Assembly (NCBI GenBank): GCA_018401055.1 | Contig: JAGYLB010000091.1 | Location: 1-36,403, forward strand | Length of the DNA: 36,403 nucleotides | Source: Roseicyclus sp. | GTDB taxonomy: Bacteria; Pseudomonadota; Alphaproteobacteria; Rhodobacterales; Rhodobacteraceae | Reading direction: 5' to 3' | Shown here: positions 25,456 to 34,342 of the stretch, piece after piece | How the letters are laid out: every line of letters starts with the position of its first letter | How positions within the stretch are numbered: the stretch's first letter is position 1 | Made by a program: the position numbers and the translations under genes | The notes under the pieces: generated by a model | What the model saw: the letters and a program-made list of their open reading frames with translations, nothing else | The model's database searches: none | What the model was told of the DNA's origin: nothing

Positions 25456-26280
25456 ATGAAAGACGACTCGTATAGCAGTGTGCAGGCCTCTCTGGCGACC
25501 GGAGGGGTGGAGGTTCGGCAGCTGGCGCAGCGCGCGCTTGCCGTCCTTGCAGCAGACGGCCCTGGCCGAAAGGACGGCTTGGGCCGCAAACTCGAGCAAT
25601 TGCTCGAGGCTTTCGTGTCGCCCGACGAAGACATGCGCCACGATATGCTGATGCGCCTACGCCAAGACGGTGTGCCCATCGGCGACATCATCGACCATAT
25701 CCTGCCCGCCGTAGCCCGCATGATGGGCGAGCGCTGGGCGGCGGATCAGATGAGCTTTGCCCATGTTACCATCGGAACCGCCCGCTTGCAGGAGGCGGTG
25801 CGCGCCCTTGGCTGGCATGACAAGACGCGCCAGCGCGTGGCCGACACTGCGCCGGTGATCTTGCTGATCATTCCCAAACCCGAACACCATACGCTCGGCG
25901 CCTTCGTTCTGGCCGATCAGTGGCGGCGGATGGGCTTTCGCGTCGATATCGCCATCGACCAGCACCCGCGCCAGATCGCCGACGTGCTGCGCCAACGCCG
26001 CTATGTGATGATCGGCATCACTGCCGCCGGGCGCAGAACGCTTGCGTCGGCAAGGGAATTGGTGGACACAATTCGCCTTACCGCAGCGCGCGCGACGCCC
26101 ATTTTCGTGGGGGGCGCGGTGCTTGACCGGGACATTGATGTCCTTGGGATCACCGGGGCCGATCACGTCGCACGCGACGCGGGATCGGCATTGCGGGCGT
26201 GCGGGCTTGTCGAAGCGGGGTGGGAGGCCCCGTCGGTTGTAACGAATGACCATGCCGGTCCGCGACATGACCGGCGGTGA
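25456..26280 (+). CDS. ppaA: Regulator PpaA/AerR (cobalamin-binding antirepressor family)
   Basis: PpaA/AerR proteins modulate PpsR/CrtJ. In Rhodobacter capsulatus, AerR binds cobalamin and acts as a light-dependent antirepressor. The 274-residue protein has a helical N-terminal part and a B12-binding-type Rossmann domain: MMGERWAADQMSFAHVTIG, then VILLIIPKPEHHTLGAFVLADQWRRMG, with the histidine pair where the cobalt-ligand region lies, then YVMIGITAAGRR and TPIFVGGAVL. The start ATG has only a distant G-rich ribosome site (GGAGGGGGG about 18 bases upstream). It is followed four bases later by ppsR, the usual pairing. The frame is intact. Confidence 0.93.
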   Translation: MKDDSYSSVQASLATGGVEVRQLAQRALAVLAADGPGRKDGLGRKLEQLLEAFVSPDEDMRHDMLMRLRQDGVPIGDIIDHILPAVARMMGERWAADQMSFAHVTIGTARLQEAVRALGWHDKTRQRVADTAPVILLIIPKPEHHTLGAFVLADQWRRMGFRVDIAIDQHPRQIADVLRQRRYVMIGITAAGRRTLASARELVDTIRLTAARATPIFVGGAVLDRDIDVLGITGADHVARDAGSALRACGLVEAGWEAPSVVTNDHAGPRHDRR

Positions 26281-26284
26281 GGAC

Positions 26285-27743
26285 ATGGATCGCATGAACA
26301 CTCGCGTCACGGATTTTCTAGGCCAGCCATCGGCGTCGGCCATCGCGCCGGAGCAGTTCAGCGAGATCGTGACCACCGCCGCCGATCTTGCCATCGTTCT
26401 CGACATGCAAGGCACGGTAAAGACCGTGGTCGTGAACCCGCTCAACCCCACACTCGGGCGGCTTGACCACTGGAAAGACCGCGACATCCGCGAATTCATG
26501 GCCGAGGACAGCCTGAAGAAGCTGGACACCCAGCTGGAGGCCTATCGCAAGGGGCAAAAGGCCGGTGTCGACGCGATCGAGGTCAACCACTTCGACAACG
26601 CGAACTGGGAATTCCCGATCCGCTATACCCTGCACCAGACCGGCAATCCTGACATCATCTTGATGCTTGGCCGCGACCTGCGTCCGATCGCGGAGTTGCA
26701 GCATCGGCTGGTCGGGCGTGCAGCTGGCGCTGGAAAAGGATTACGAGACCCACCGCGACTACGAAACACGCTACCGCGTCATCATGGAGGCGTCGCGCGA
26801 CGCGTTGGTGCTGGTAGATGTCGCTTCGGGGCGGATCGTCGACCTGAACGCCGCCGCTGCCCAGGTTATGGGTGCCGATGCCGACACGCTGACCGGCAGC
26901 GCCTTCACGCAGGAGTTCGACGGCCGCAGGCGCGGCGAATTCATCGAAGGCCTTGTGCTGTCGGCCAGCGATGACACGAGCGGCCCGGTTTCGGCCAAGA
27001 CGCGCCGCGGCAAGCTTGATGTCGCGCTGCACCCGATCGTGTTCCGCGCGGCGGGCGACAAGTCGCTGTTGTGCAGGATCGAGACCGCGAAAAGCGCCGA
27101 GACCGTCGCGGCGGAACTGTCGGGCGCGCTGGCACAACTGTTCCGCGAAGGGCCCGACGCCATCGCCATCACCGACGCCATCGGCGTCATCCGCGCCGTG
27201 AACGAGGCCTTCCTGAACCTGACCGAGGCGGGCAGCGCCAGCGACGTCAAGGGCAAGTCGTTGGCCGATTTCCTGTCGCGCGGCAGTGTCGACCTCAAGG
27301 TGCTGACCGACAACGCGACCCGCGCGGGCAAGATGCGAATGTATGCGACCCGGCTGGAAGGCGCGTTCGGCTCACAAGTCTCGGTGGAATTGTCGACGAC
27401 GCATCTGACCACCGGCGGCGCGTCGGGCTTTGCCTTCGTGATCCGCGATACCTCGCGGATGGAGGTGGTGCGCGATCCGACCGCCTCGGTGATCCCCGGC
27501 CCCGGCCCGGTGTCGGATGATGCGATGCGCAACGTGATGGATCTGGTGGGCTCTGCGCCGCTCAAGGATATCGTCGCGGCCACGACCGATGTGGTCGAAA
27601 AGATGTGCATCGAGACGGCCGTGGAACTGACCGACAACAACCGCGTCGCTGCCGCCGAGATGCTGGGCCTGTCGCGGCAATCGCTCTATGTGAAGCTGCG
27701 CAAATACGGCCTGTTGAACAAGAACGACCGCAGCGGCAGTTGA
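26285..27743 (+). CDS. ppsR: Photosynthesis gene repressor PpsR/CrtJ (one frame break)
   Basis: PpsR represses bch, crt and puc genes in oxygen by binding TGT-N12-ACA. The order is an N-terminal domain, two PAS domains and a FIS-type helix-turn-helix at the C-terminus (NNRVAAAEMLGLSRQSLYVKLRKYGLL). One extra G near 26715 breaks the frame between GRDLRPIAEL and VQLALEKDYETHRDYETRYRV. Both cysteines linked to redox control in Rhodobacter sphaeroides PpsR are kept: LLCRIE (27072-27074) and KMCIET (27606-27608), the latter at the edge of the DNA-binding domain. The start at 26285 has GAGG just upstream. 26267 or 26297 are alternatives. Length is about 486 residues. Confidence 0.95.
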
Positions 27744-27839
27744 GTCTTCCATTTTCTTGCTCGACAGGAGTTTCGGGTCCGCTGGATGCGGCGCGTGGCC
27801 CGTTCGTCTATTCGCCTTTACACTTGCCGACTCGTAAAC

Positions 27840-27857
27840 TGTCAGGCTATGTTTACA
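27840..27857. promoter_or_regulatory. PpsR/CrtJ-type operator 5 upstream of bchG
   Basis: TGTCAGGCTATGTTTACA matches TGT-N12-ACA exactly and ends three bases before the assigned bchG ATG. It overlaps a possible -10 (TATGTT) whose -35 would be TTGCCG 18 bases upstream, and it also overlaps the palindrome at 27853-27870. Confidence 0.72.
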
Positions 27858-27870
27858 CTCATGAGTGTAA
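27853..27870. repeat. Perfect 18-bp palindrome over the bchG start codon
   Basis: TTACACTCATGAGTGTAA is identical to its reverse complement, and its centre is inside the ATG at 27861. As DNA it could be a dimer binding site. As RNA it could form a 7-bp stem with a CATG loop that holds the start codon. No protein is assigned. Confidence 0.85.
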
Positions 27871-28785
27871 CGACCGACCTCACCCCGACCCCATCGCACC
27901 GCAGCCTGCCCGAAGCCCGGGCGGTTCTGACATTGCTCAAGCCGATCACATGGTTCCCGCCAATGTGGGCCTATCTGTGCGGCGCAGTCTCGGCGGGCGT
28001 ATCGCCGTCCGGGCACTGGCTGGCGGTGGATATTGGGCGTCATCCTCGCACACCCCATCGTCTGCGGGATGAGCCAAGCCGCCAATGACTGGTGCGACCG
28101 CCATGTCGATGCGATCAACGAGCCGCACCGCCCGATCCCGTCGGGGCGCATTCCGGGGCGCTGGGGTTTGTGGATTGCCATCATCATGTCGGCCTTTGCC
28201 GCCGTGGTCGGATTGGCGCTTGGGCCTTGGGGGTTCGGCGCAACGCTCGTCGCCATCGCCGCAGCCTGGGCCTATTCGGCCGAACCCGTGCGCCTCAAGC
28301 GGTCGGGATGGTGGGGGCCCGGTCTTGTCGGACTGTCCTACGAAAGCCTGCCGTGGTTCACAGGGGCCGCCGTGCTAGCGATGGGCGCGCCGAGCTGGCC
28401 GGTGATCATCGTCGCGGTTCTTTACGGCATCGGCGCGCATGGGATCATGACGCTCAACGATTTCAAGGCTCTGGAAGGCGACCGGCAGATGGGGGTCAAT
28501 TCCCTGCCCGTCACCCTTGGCCCGGAACGGGCCGCGAAACTGGCCTGCGTGGTCATGGCCGTGCCGCAGGTCATCGTCTTTGCCCTGCTGTTCTTCGTCT
28601 GGGATCGCCCGGTGCATGGTCTGGCCATCGCCGTGTCGCTGATCGCGCAAGCCTATGCGATGCAGGTCCTGCTGCGCGACCCCAAGGGTAAGGCGCCATG
28701 GTACAACGGGGTCGGTGTCACGCTTTATGTCTCGGGCATGATGGTCACGGCCTTCGCCATCCGCACGCTGGAGACATGGCCGTGA
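27861..28785 (+). CDS. bchG: Bacteriochlorophyll synthase (one frame break)
   Basis: BchG is the UbiA-family membrane prenyltransferase that adds the geranylgeranyl or phytyl tail to bacteriochlorophyllide a. The N-terminal piece reads MSVTTDLTPTPSHRSLPEAR, then LTLLKPITWFPPMWAYLCGAV. After a one-base insertion near 28032 it continues GVILAHPIVCGMSQAANDWCDRHVDAINEPHRPIPSGR, which holds the prenyl-diphosphate motif NDWCDRHVD, and later HGIMTLNDFKALEGDRQMG with the second aspartate motif. I take the ATG at 27861 because the family begins MSV near this point. An ATG at 27849 is also in frame, but it lies inside the operator. Length is about 308 residues. Confidence 0.95.
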
Positions 28786-30076
28786 CGCTCAGCTGGCTCC
28801 AGATCGTGCGCCTTGGCTTCGTGCAGATGGCGTTGGGGGCCATCGTCGTGTTGATGACCTCGACTCTCAACCGGCTGATGGTGGTGGAACTGGCCTTGCC
28901 TGCCGTCCTGCCCGGCGCCTTGGTGGCGCTGCATTACGGCATCCAGATCACCCGGCCCCAATGGGGCTACAAATCCGACACTGGCGGCAAGCGCACGCGC
29001 TGGATCATCGGTGGCATGGCGTTTCTGGCCCTTGGCGGCCTGTCGGCGGCTTGGGGCGTCGTGCTGATGGAAGCGGCATGGGCGTGGGGCCTGATCGTGT
29101 CGATCCTGGCCTATGCCGCCATCGGTGTGGGCGTCGGCGCATCGGGGACATCGCTCTTGGCGCTGCTCGCCACCTCGACCGCGCCACATCGCAGACCGGC
29201 GGCTGCGACTGATAACATGGCTCATGATGATCTTCGGCATCGCCATGACGGCGGGCATTTCGGGTCAGTTTCTTGACCCCTACACGCCGCTGCGCCTGAT
29301 GGAAGTCGTCGGCGTCGTCACTTTGGGCGCATTCCTCGTAACTTGCCTTGCCGTCCGCGGCATCGAGCGGCGCGTGGTCGCCCGTCCGGAGGGCCCAAGC
29401 GCCCCTTTCCTCGAAGGCATGCGCGAGGTCTGGGCCGAGCCCAAGGCTCGCATGTTCACGCTCTTCGTGTTTCTCAGCATGACCGCCTATTTCATGCAGG
29501 AACTGATCCTGGAGCCCTACGCCGGCCTCGTCTTCGGCTTTACGCCGGGCCAATCCACCACGCTGTCGGGCGCGCAGAATGGCGGCGTTTTCCTTGGCAT
29601 GGTCGTGGTCGGCATCGCGGGCACGGCGCTGCGGCTCTTCACGCTCAAGACATGGGTGGTGGCCTGGCTGCATCGGGTCGGCTGCCTCACTTCTGGGTAT
29701 TTCGGCGCTGGGCCAGATCGGGCCTGACGCACCCTTGCTGCCCGCCGTCGTCACGATGGGCTTTTTCAACGGCATGTTCGCGGTCGCGGCCATCGGCAGC
29801 ATGATGGCGCTGGCCGGTGAAGGGCGCGACGCACGCGAAGGCACGCGGATGGGCCTGTGGGGCGCGGCGCAGGCCATCGCCGCGGGCTTTGGCGGATTGG
29901 CAGGCGCGGGCCTTGCCGATCTGGCGCGACTTGTCACCGATGACGCTTCGGCCTTTGGCGCTGTTTTCACATTCGAGGCCCTTCTTTACCTTGCGGCAGC
30001 CCTAATGGCGCTCAGGGTGATGGAGGGCAAAACAACCATGTCGCCCCAGACCGGCGCGACGGTTCCGGGGGAATGA
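28776..30076 (+). CDS. PucC/BCH-family MFS transporter between bchG and bchP (two frame breaks)
   Basis: This is the counterpart of the gene found between bchG and bchP in Rhodobacter (called ORF428 in R. capsulatus). It is a paralogue of LhaA and PucC, presumed to help place or move bacteriochlorophyll. The start MAVTLSWLQIVRLGFVQMALG overlaps the end of bchG by ten bases. Family text includes LMTSTLNRLMVVELALPA, RPQWGYKSDTGG, AYFMQELILEPYAGLVFG and GLWGAAQAIAAGFGG. Frame breaks are near 29210 (between PHRRPAAAT and TWLMMIFG) and 29663. Reconstructed length is about 433 residues with about twelve helices. The stop overlaps the bchP start. A precise substrate is not known. Confidence 0.9.
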
Positions 30077-31267
30077 CCATGAAGTACGATGTCGTTGTCG
30101 TGGGCGGAGGCCCCTCGGGTGCCACGGCTGCCGAGGATCTGGCGCGGTCGGGCCACAAGGTGGCGATGATCGACCGGGCGGGGCGGATCAAGCCTTGTGG
30201 CGGTGCGATCCCGCCGCGCCTGATCCGCGATTTCCACATTCCGGATGATCAATTGGTCGCCAAGATCACCACGGCGCGCATGATCTCGCCCACAGGTCGC
30301 CGCGTCGATATCCCGATCGAAAACGGCTTCGTCGGCATGGTCGACCGAGAGCATTTCGACGAATTCCTTCGCAACCGCGCGCAAGACGCGGGCGCAGAGC
30401 GCTTCACCGGCACCTTACCTGCAAGATCGAGCGCGACAAGGATGGGCAGCGTCATGTCCATTACCGCGACAGAGGCGAACCGGCGAGCAGTCGGCAGCTC
30501 ACCACAGATTGGTGATCGGCGCCGATGGCGCGCGGTCGAACGTGGCCCGGACCGAGATCAAGGACGGCGACAAGATCCCTTACGTCATCGCCTATCATGA
30601 AATCGTAGAGGCCCCCGGCCCCCGTGGCGACTATCACCCCGACCGCTGCGACGTGATCTATGACGGGCGCATCAGCCCCGATTTCTACGGCTGGGTGTTC
30701 CCGCACGGCAAATCGGCCAGCATCGGGATGGGCAGTTTCCTGAAGGAAGTTGATCTGAAAAAGGCCACCGCCGATCTGCGCGAAGCGTCCGGCCTGACCG
30801 ATTGCAAGACCATCCGCAAGGAAGGCGCGCCGATCCCCCTTCGCCCGCTCGACGAATGGGACAATGGGCGCGATGTGGTGCTGGCGGGCGATGCGGCGGG
30901 CGTCGTGGCCCCGTCCTCGGGTGAAGGGATCTATTACGCCATGGTCGGTGGCCGCGTGGCTGCAATTGCGGCGGCGACCAAGCTGCAGACCGGCATGATC
31001 AAGGACCTGAAACTGGCACGGAAACTGTTCATGCGCGAGCATAAATCGGTCTTCAAGGTTCTGGGCGCGATGCAGAATGCCTATTACAAATCGGACGAAC
31101 GCCGGGAACGCTTCGTGTCGCTCTGTCATGACGTGGACGTGCAGCGCCTGACCTTCGAGGCCTATATGAACAAGGAACTGGTCAAGGCCCGGCCGCTGGC
31201 GCATATCAAGATCGGCATCAAGAACCTTGCCCACCTGACCGGCCTTGTGGCCCCGACACACGTATGA
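30073..31267 (+). CDS. bchP: Geranylgeranyl reductase BchP (two frame breaks)
   Basis: BchP is the flavoprotein that reduces the geranylgeranyl tail of bacteriochlorophyll to phytyl. The N-terminus MKYDVVVVGGGPSGATAAEDLA holds the FAD-binding GxGxxG-type loop, followed by GRIKPCGGAIPPRLI. Breaks lie near 30416 (then CKIERDKDGQRHVHYRDR) and 30505 (then RLVIGADGARSNVART). The second FAD motif is DVVLAGDAAGVVAPSSGEGIYYAM. The end is GLVAPTHV. The reconstructed length of about 396 residues is normal. The ATG overlaps the upstream transporter stop and its own stop overlaps idi, so bchG-transporter-bchP-idi is one coupled operon. Confidence 0.95.
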
Positions 31268-31785
31268 CCGACATGATCCCGGCCTGGGTCAACGGCACAC
31301 TCACACCTGTGGAAAAGCTGGAGGCTCACCGACAGGGCATCCGACACAAGGCGATTTCTGTCTTCCTGATGCGCGGCGACAAGGTGCTGCTGCAAAGGCG
31401 AGCCATGGGAAAGTATCACACCCCTGGGTTGTGGGCCAACACCTGCTGCACCCATCCCCACTGGGGTGAGACGGCGCTGGATTGTGCCACGCGCAGGCTG
31501 GATCAGGAGTTGGGGATTGTTGATATCACGCTGCATTTTCGCGATACGGTCGAGTATCGCGCCGATGTCGGCGGCGGGCTGATCGAACACGAAGTTGTGG
31601 ATATCTTTGTGGGTGAAATGCCCCGAGGTCAGGAACCCGCACCAGATCCCGACGAGGTGATGGATACGATCTGGCAACCCCTGCCCGACCTGATGCGCGC
31701 CGTGGTGGAGAACCCGCGCGGGTTCACGCCATGGTTGCAGATCTATCTGCGCGATCATGCCGGGGTGATATTTCAGGATGCCTGA
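31264..31785 (+). CDS. idi: Isopentenyl-diphosphate delta-isomerase, type I
   Basis: This Nudix-fold enzyme interconverts isopentenyl and dimethylallyl diphosphate, balancing precursors for carotenoids and the bacteriochlorophyll tail. The protein of 173 residues has the catalytic cysteine segment WANTCCTHPHWGE, followed by ATRRLDQELGI of the Nudix box, and EHEVVDIFVGE. The start overlaps the bchP stop (ATGA). It is last in the bchG operon. No clear terminator is visible in the 69 bases before the next gene. The frame is intact. Confidence 0.97.
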   Translation: MTDMIPAWVNGTLTPVEKLEAHRQGIRHKAISVFLMRGDKVLLQRRAMGKYHTPGLWANTCCTHPHWGETALDCATRRLDQELGIVDITLHFRDTVEYRADVGGGLIEHEVVDIFVGEMPRGQEPAPDPDEVMDTIWQPLPDLMRAVVENPRGFTPWLQIYLRDHAGVIFQDA

Positions 31786-31854
31786 CGGCATGGGCTGACA
31801 CCAAACTCCGTCCTTGTTAACCTCGGGCCAGGGTTCATCACCGGGGGCCTTGTG

Positions 31855-32243
31855 ATGCGCTTTATTTCAATTCTGTTGCTTTCTCTTTCGCTCACGACGC
31901 CCGTGGCGCGCGCGCAGACCCTGATCGCCGAGTATTTCACGCTCATCGGCCCCGCGGATATCTACAACAGCTCGGGCGCCCGGCTCGGGATTTCGGGGCG
32001 ATCTTGCAGCAGGATCGCGCCAATTATCACCGCTTCGGACGGCGGGACGACATGGATGGCTGGGACCCGATCTTTGGCGACCCTGCGCAACGCGCGCGCA
32101 TCCCGCAGATCTGGCAGGCCGCGCCGGGGTCGGAATACATCCCCGGTTGGGTGCTGTCAGGGCAGACACGCTTTTTGTGGATCCGCGTCTTCGGGTCCGG
32201 CGGAACACCCCAGGTCATGGTAGTGTCGGAAGGCGCGGGTTAA
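31855..32243 (+). CDS. Small secreted protein of unknown function (one frame break)
   Basis: I do not recognise this protein. The ATG at 31855 (a GTG directly before it is also possible) begins a clear signal peptide: [12 protein letters not shown] followed by PVARA, with cutting likely before QTLIAEYF. After a one-base loss near 31987 the sequence continues [36 protein letters not shown] and [16 protein letters not shown], ending SEGAG. The mature protein has about 110 residues, is rich in aromatic residues and Arg/Asp, has no cysteine, and would lie in the periplasm or outside the cell. It sits between idi and dxs, tail-to-tail with dxs, and its last bases overlap the dxs 3' end. Nothing in it shows a photosynthetic role. 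Confidence 0.7.
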
Positions 32244-34172
32244 GCCCGCACCTTCCGCCGTCGAAACGCGCCGTCGCCACGCCAAGCGCGTCTAGCGCTG
32301 CGGCAGCGATGTCCTGAGCGGTCAGGCCCGCGTCGGCATACATGTCGGCCGGGCTGGCTTGATCGATGAAGCGGTCGGGCAGGTGCAGGGTGCGAATGGC
32401 GACACCGCCATGCAGTTGCCCTGTCGCCGCCAGATGGTGCAACACGATCGCGCCAAAGCCCAGCATCGCGCCTTGTTCCACCGTGACCAGCGCGGAATGG
32501 TCGGCCACCAATCGATCCACAAGATCGGTGTCGAGCGGCTTGGCAAAGCGGGCATCCGCGAGGGTGACGCTGAGACCTCGGGCCTCGAGCGCGCGGGCGG
32601 CATCCGTCGCCTCGGCCAGATGAGCGCCGAAGCTCAAGATCGCCACGTCGCGCCCGTTTTGCAGGATGCGCCCCTTGCCGATCTCCAGCACCTCGCCCTT
32701 TTCGGGCATGGGCACGCCGGTTCCTTCGCCGCGCGGATAGCGGAGCGCGATAGGCCCACTGTCATGGGCGGCAGCGGTGGCCATCATGTGCACCATCTCC
32801 GCCTCATCGGCGCAGGCCATGACGGTCATGTTGGGCAGAGCTGCGAGATACCCGATGTCGAAGGCGCCTGCATGGGTCGGCCCATCGGCCCCCACCAGCC
32901 CGGCACGGTCGATCATGAAGCGCACGGGCAAGTTTTGCAGCGCAACGTCGTGCACGACCTGATCGTAGCCGCGCTGCAGGAAGCTGGAATAAATCGCGCA
33001 AAATGGCTTCATGCCCCCGGCGGCCATCCCGGCGGCAAAGGTGACGGCATGCTGTTCGGCGATGCCTACGTCAAAGACACGACCCGGCATCGCCTTTTGC
33101 AAGATGTTGAGGCCGGTGCCGCCCGGCATGGCGGCAGTGATGCCGACGATGGCTGAGTCCGTCTCTGCATGGCGTTTCAGACACTCACCAAAGACGTTGG
33201 TGTAGGCAGGAGCATTGGGCGTCGATTTCTTCTGCACGCCGGTTGCGACGTCGAATTTGTTCACGCCGTGATAGCAATCGTCCGACAGCTCGGCCGGGGC
33301 ATAGCCCTTGCCCTTCACGGTCACGGCATGGATCAGGACAGGGCCGGTAGCGCGCGCCTTGGCGGAGCGCAGGACGTTCAGCAGCTGGCCCATGTCATGC
33401 CCGTCGACAGGACCGATATAGGTGAAACCCAGATGTTCGAAGAGCGTCGCGGATTTGGGGTGGCCCGTCACCAGTTCCCGCGCCCGCTCGGCGCCCGTGC
33501 GCGCAAGGGTTCGGGCAGATGCGCCTGCGCACACCGTCGGCGATGTCCTTGAGCGCGGCCAGAGGCGAGTTTTTCGACAGGTTCGCAAGGTAGCTCGACA
33601 TGGCGCCGGTGGGCGGCGCGATGGACATGTCGTTGTCGTTGAGGATCACGAAGAGGCGGCGACCGATATGGCCCGCGTTGTTCAACGCCTCATAGGCCAT
33701 GCCCGCGCTGATCGAGCCGTCGCCGATCACGGCGATGGCGTCGCCCGTGGCCTGCCCCATCTCGCGCGCCATGGCAAAGCCCAGCGCGGCGGAGATGGAC
33801 GTGGAGGAATGGGCGGCGCCGAACGGGTCGTAGTCTGACTCGGATCGCTTGGTGAAGCCCGACAACCCATCCTTCTGGCGCAGGGTGCGGATGCGGTCGC
33901 GGCGCCCGGTGACGATCTTGTGCGGATAGCACTGATGGCCGACATCCCAGACCAGCTTGTCATAGGGCGTATTGAACACCGCATGGATCGCGACGGTCAG
34001 CTCGACCACGCCCAGCGACGAGCCCAGATGCCCGCCGGTTTGCGACACGGCGGAAATCGTCTTCGGCCCGCAGGTCGTCGGCGCATTGCTTCAGCTCGGC
34101 GTCGGTCAGGCGGCGCAAGTCTGCCGGATAGGTGACGCGGTCAAGAACGGGGGTGTGGGGTCTGTCGGTCAT
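32215..34172 (-). CDS. dxs: 1-deoxy-D-xylulose-5-phosphate synthase (two frame breaks)
   Basis: Dxs is the thiamine-diphosphate enzyme that condenses pyruvate and glyceraldehyde 3-phosphate, the entry step of the MEP isoprenoid pathway. It starts [22 protein letters not shown]. Breaks are near 34062 (then [22 protein letters not shown]) and 33535. The ThDP motif is [19 protein letters not shown]. Other landmarks are [35 protein letters not shown] and ALRYPRGEG. The frame as read ends [12 protein letters not shown] at 32215, overlapping the secreted-protein gene. A shift near 32260 would instead end RRRKVRA at 32240, giving about 644 residues, nearer the usual 635-640. Dxs inside the photosynthesis cluster supplies tail and carotenoid precursors. 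Confidence 0.95.
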
Positions 34173-34212
34173 TCTGGCGGCCCTCCCGAACCGGCTGGAA
34201 AGACGGAACAAC

Positions 34213-34240
34213 CGCGAGGCAGGGTCTGAACCTGCCCGCG
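34213..34240. other. GC-rich stem-loop between pufC and dxs
   Basis: CGCG-A-GGCAGG and CCTGCC-CGCG pair into a 10-bp stem with one bulged base and a seven-base loop. It lies 103 bases downstream of the pufC stop on the transcribed strand, where puf operons often carry an RNA-stabilising or terminating hairpin. There is only a short T-rich tail (TTGTTCC), so termination is uncertain. The rest of the 170-base gap (34173-34342) shows nothing else that I can support. Confidence 0.4.
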
Positions 34241-34342
34241 GCTCGGAGGAACCTCACGAAGGGACGCGAGGGTCTGTCTGGAAGGGGGACGACGATGGGC
34301 CGCCCCCGATCCATTTGGCTATGGGCCGTGGCCCGCATCGCC

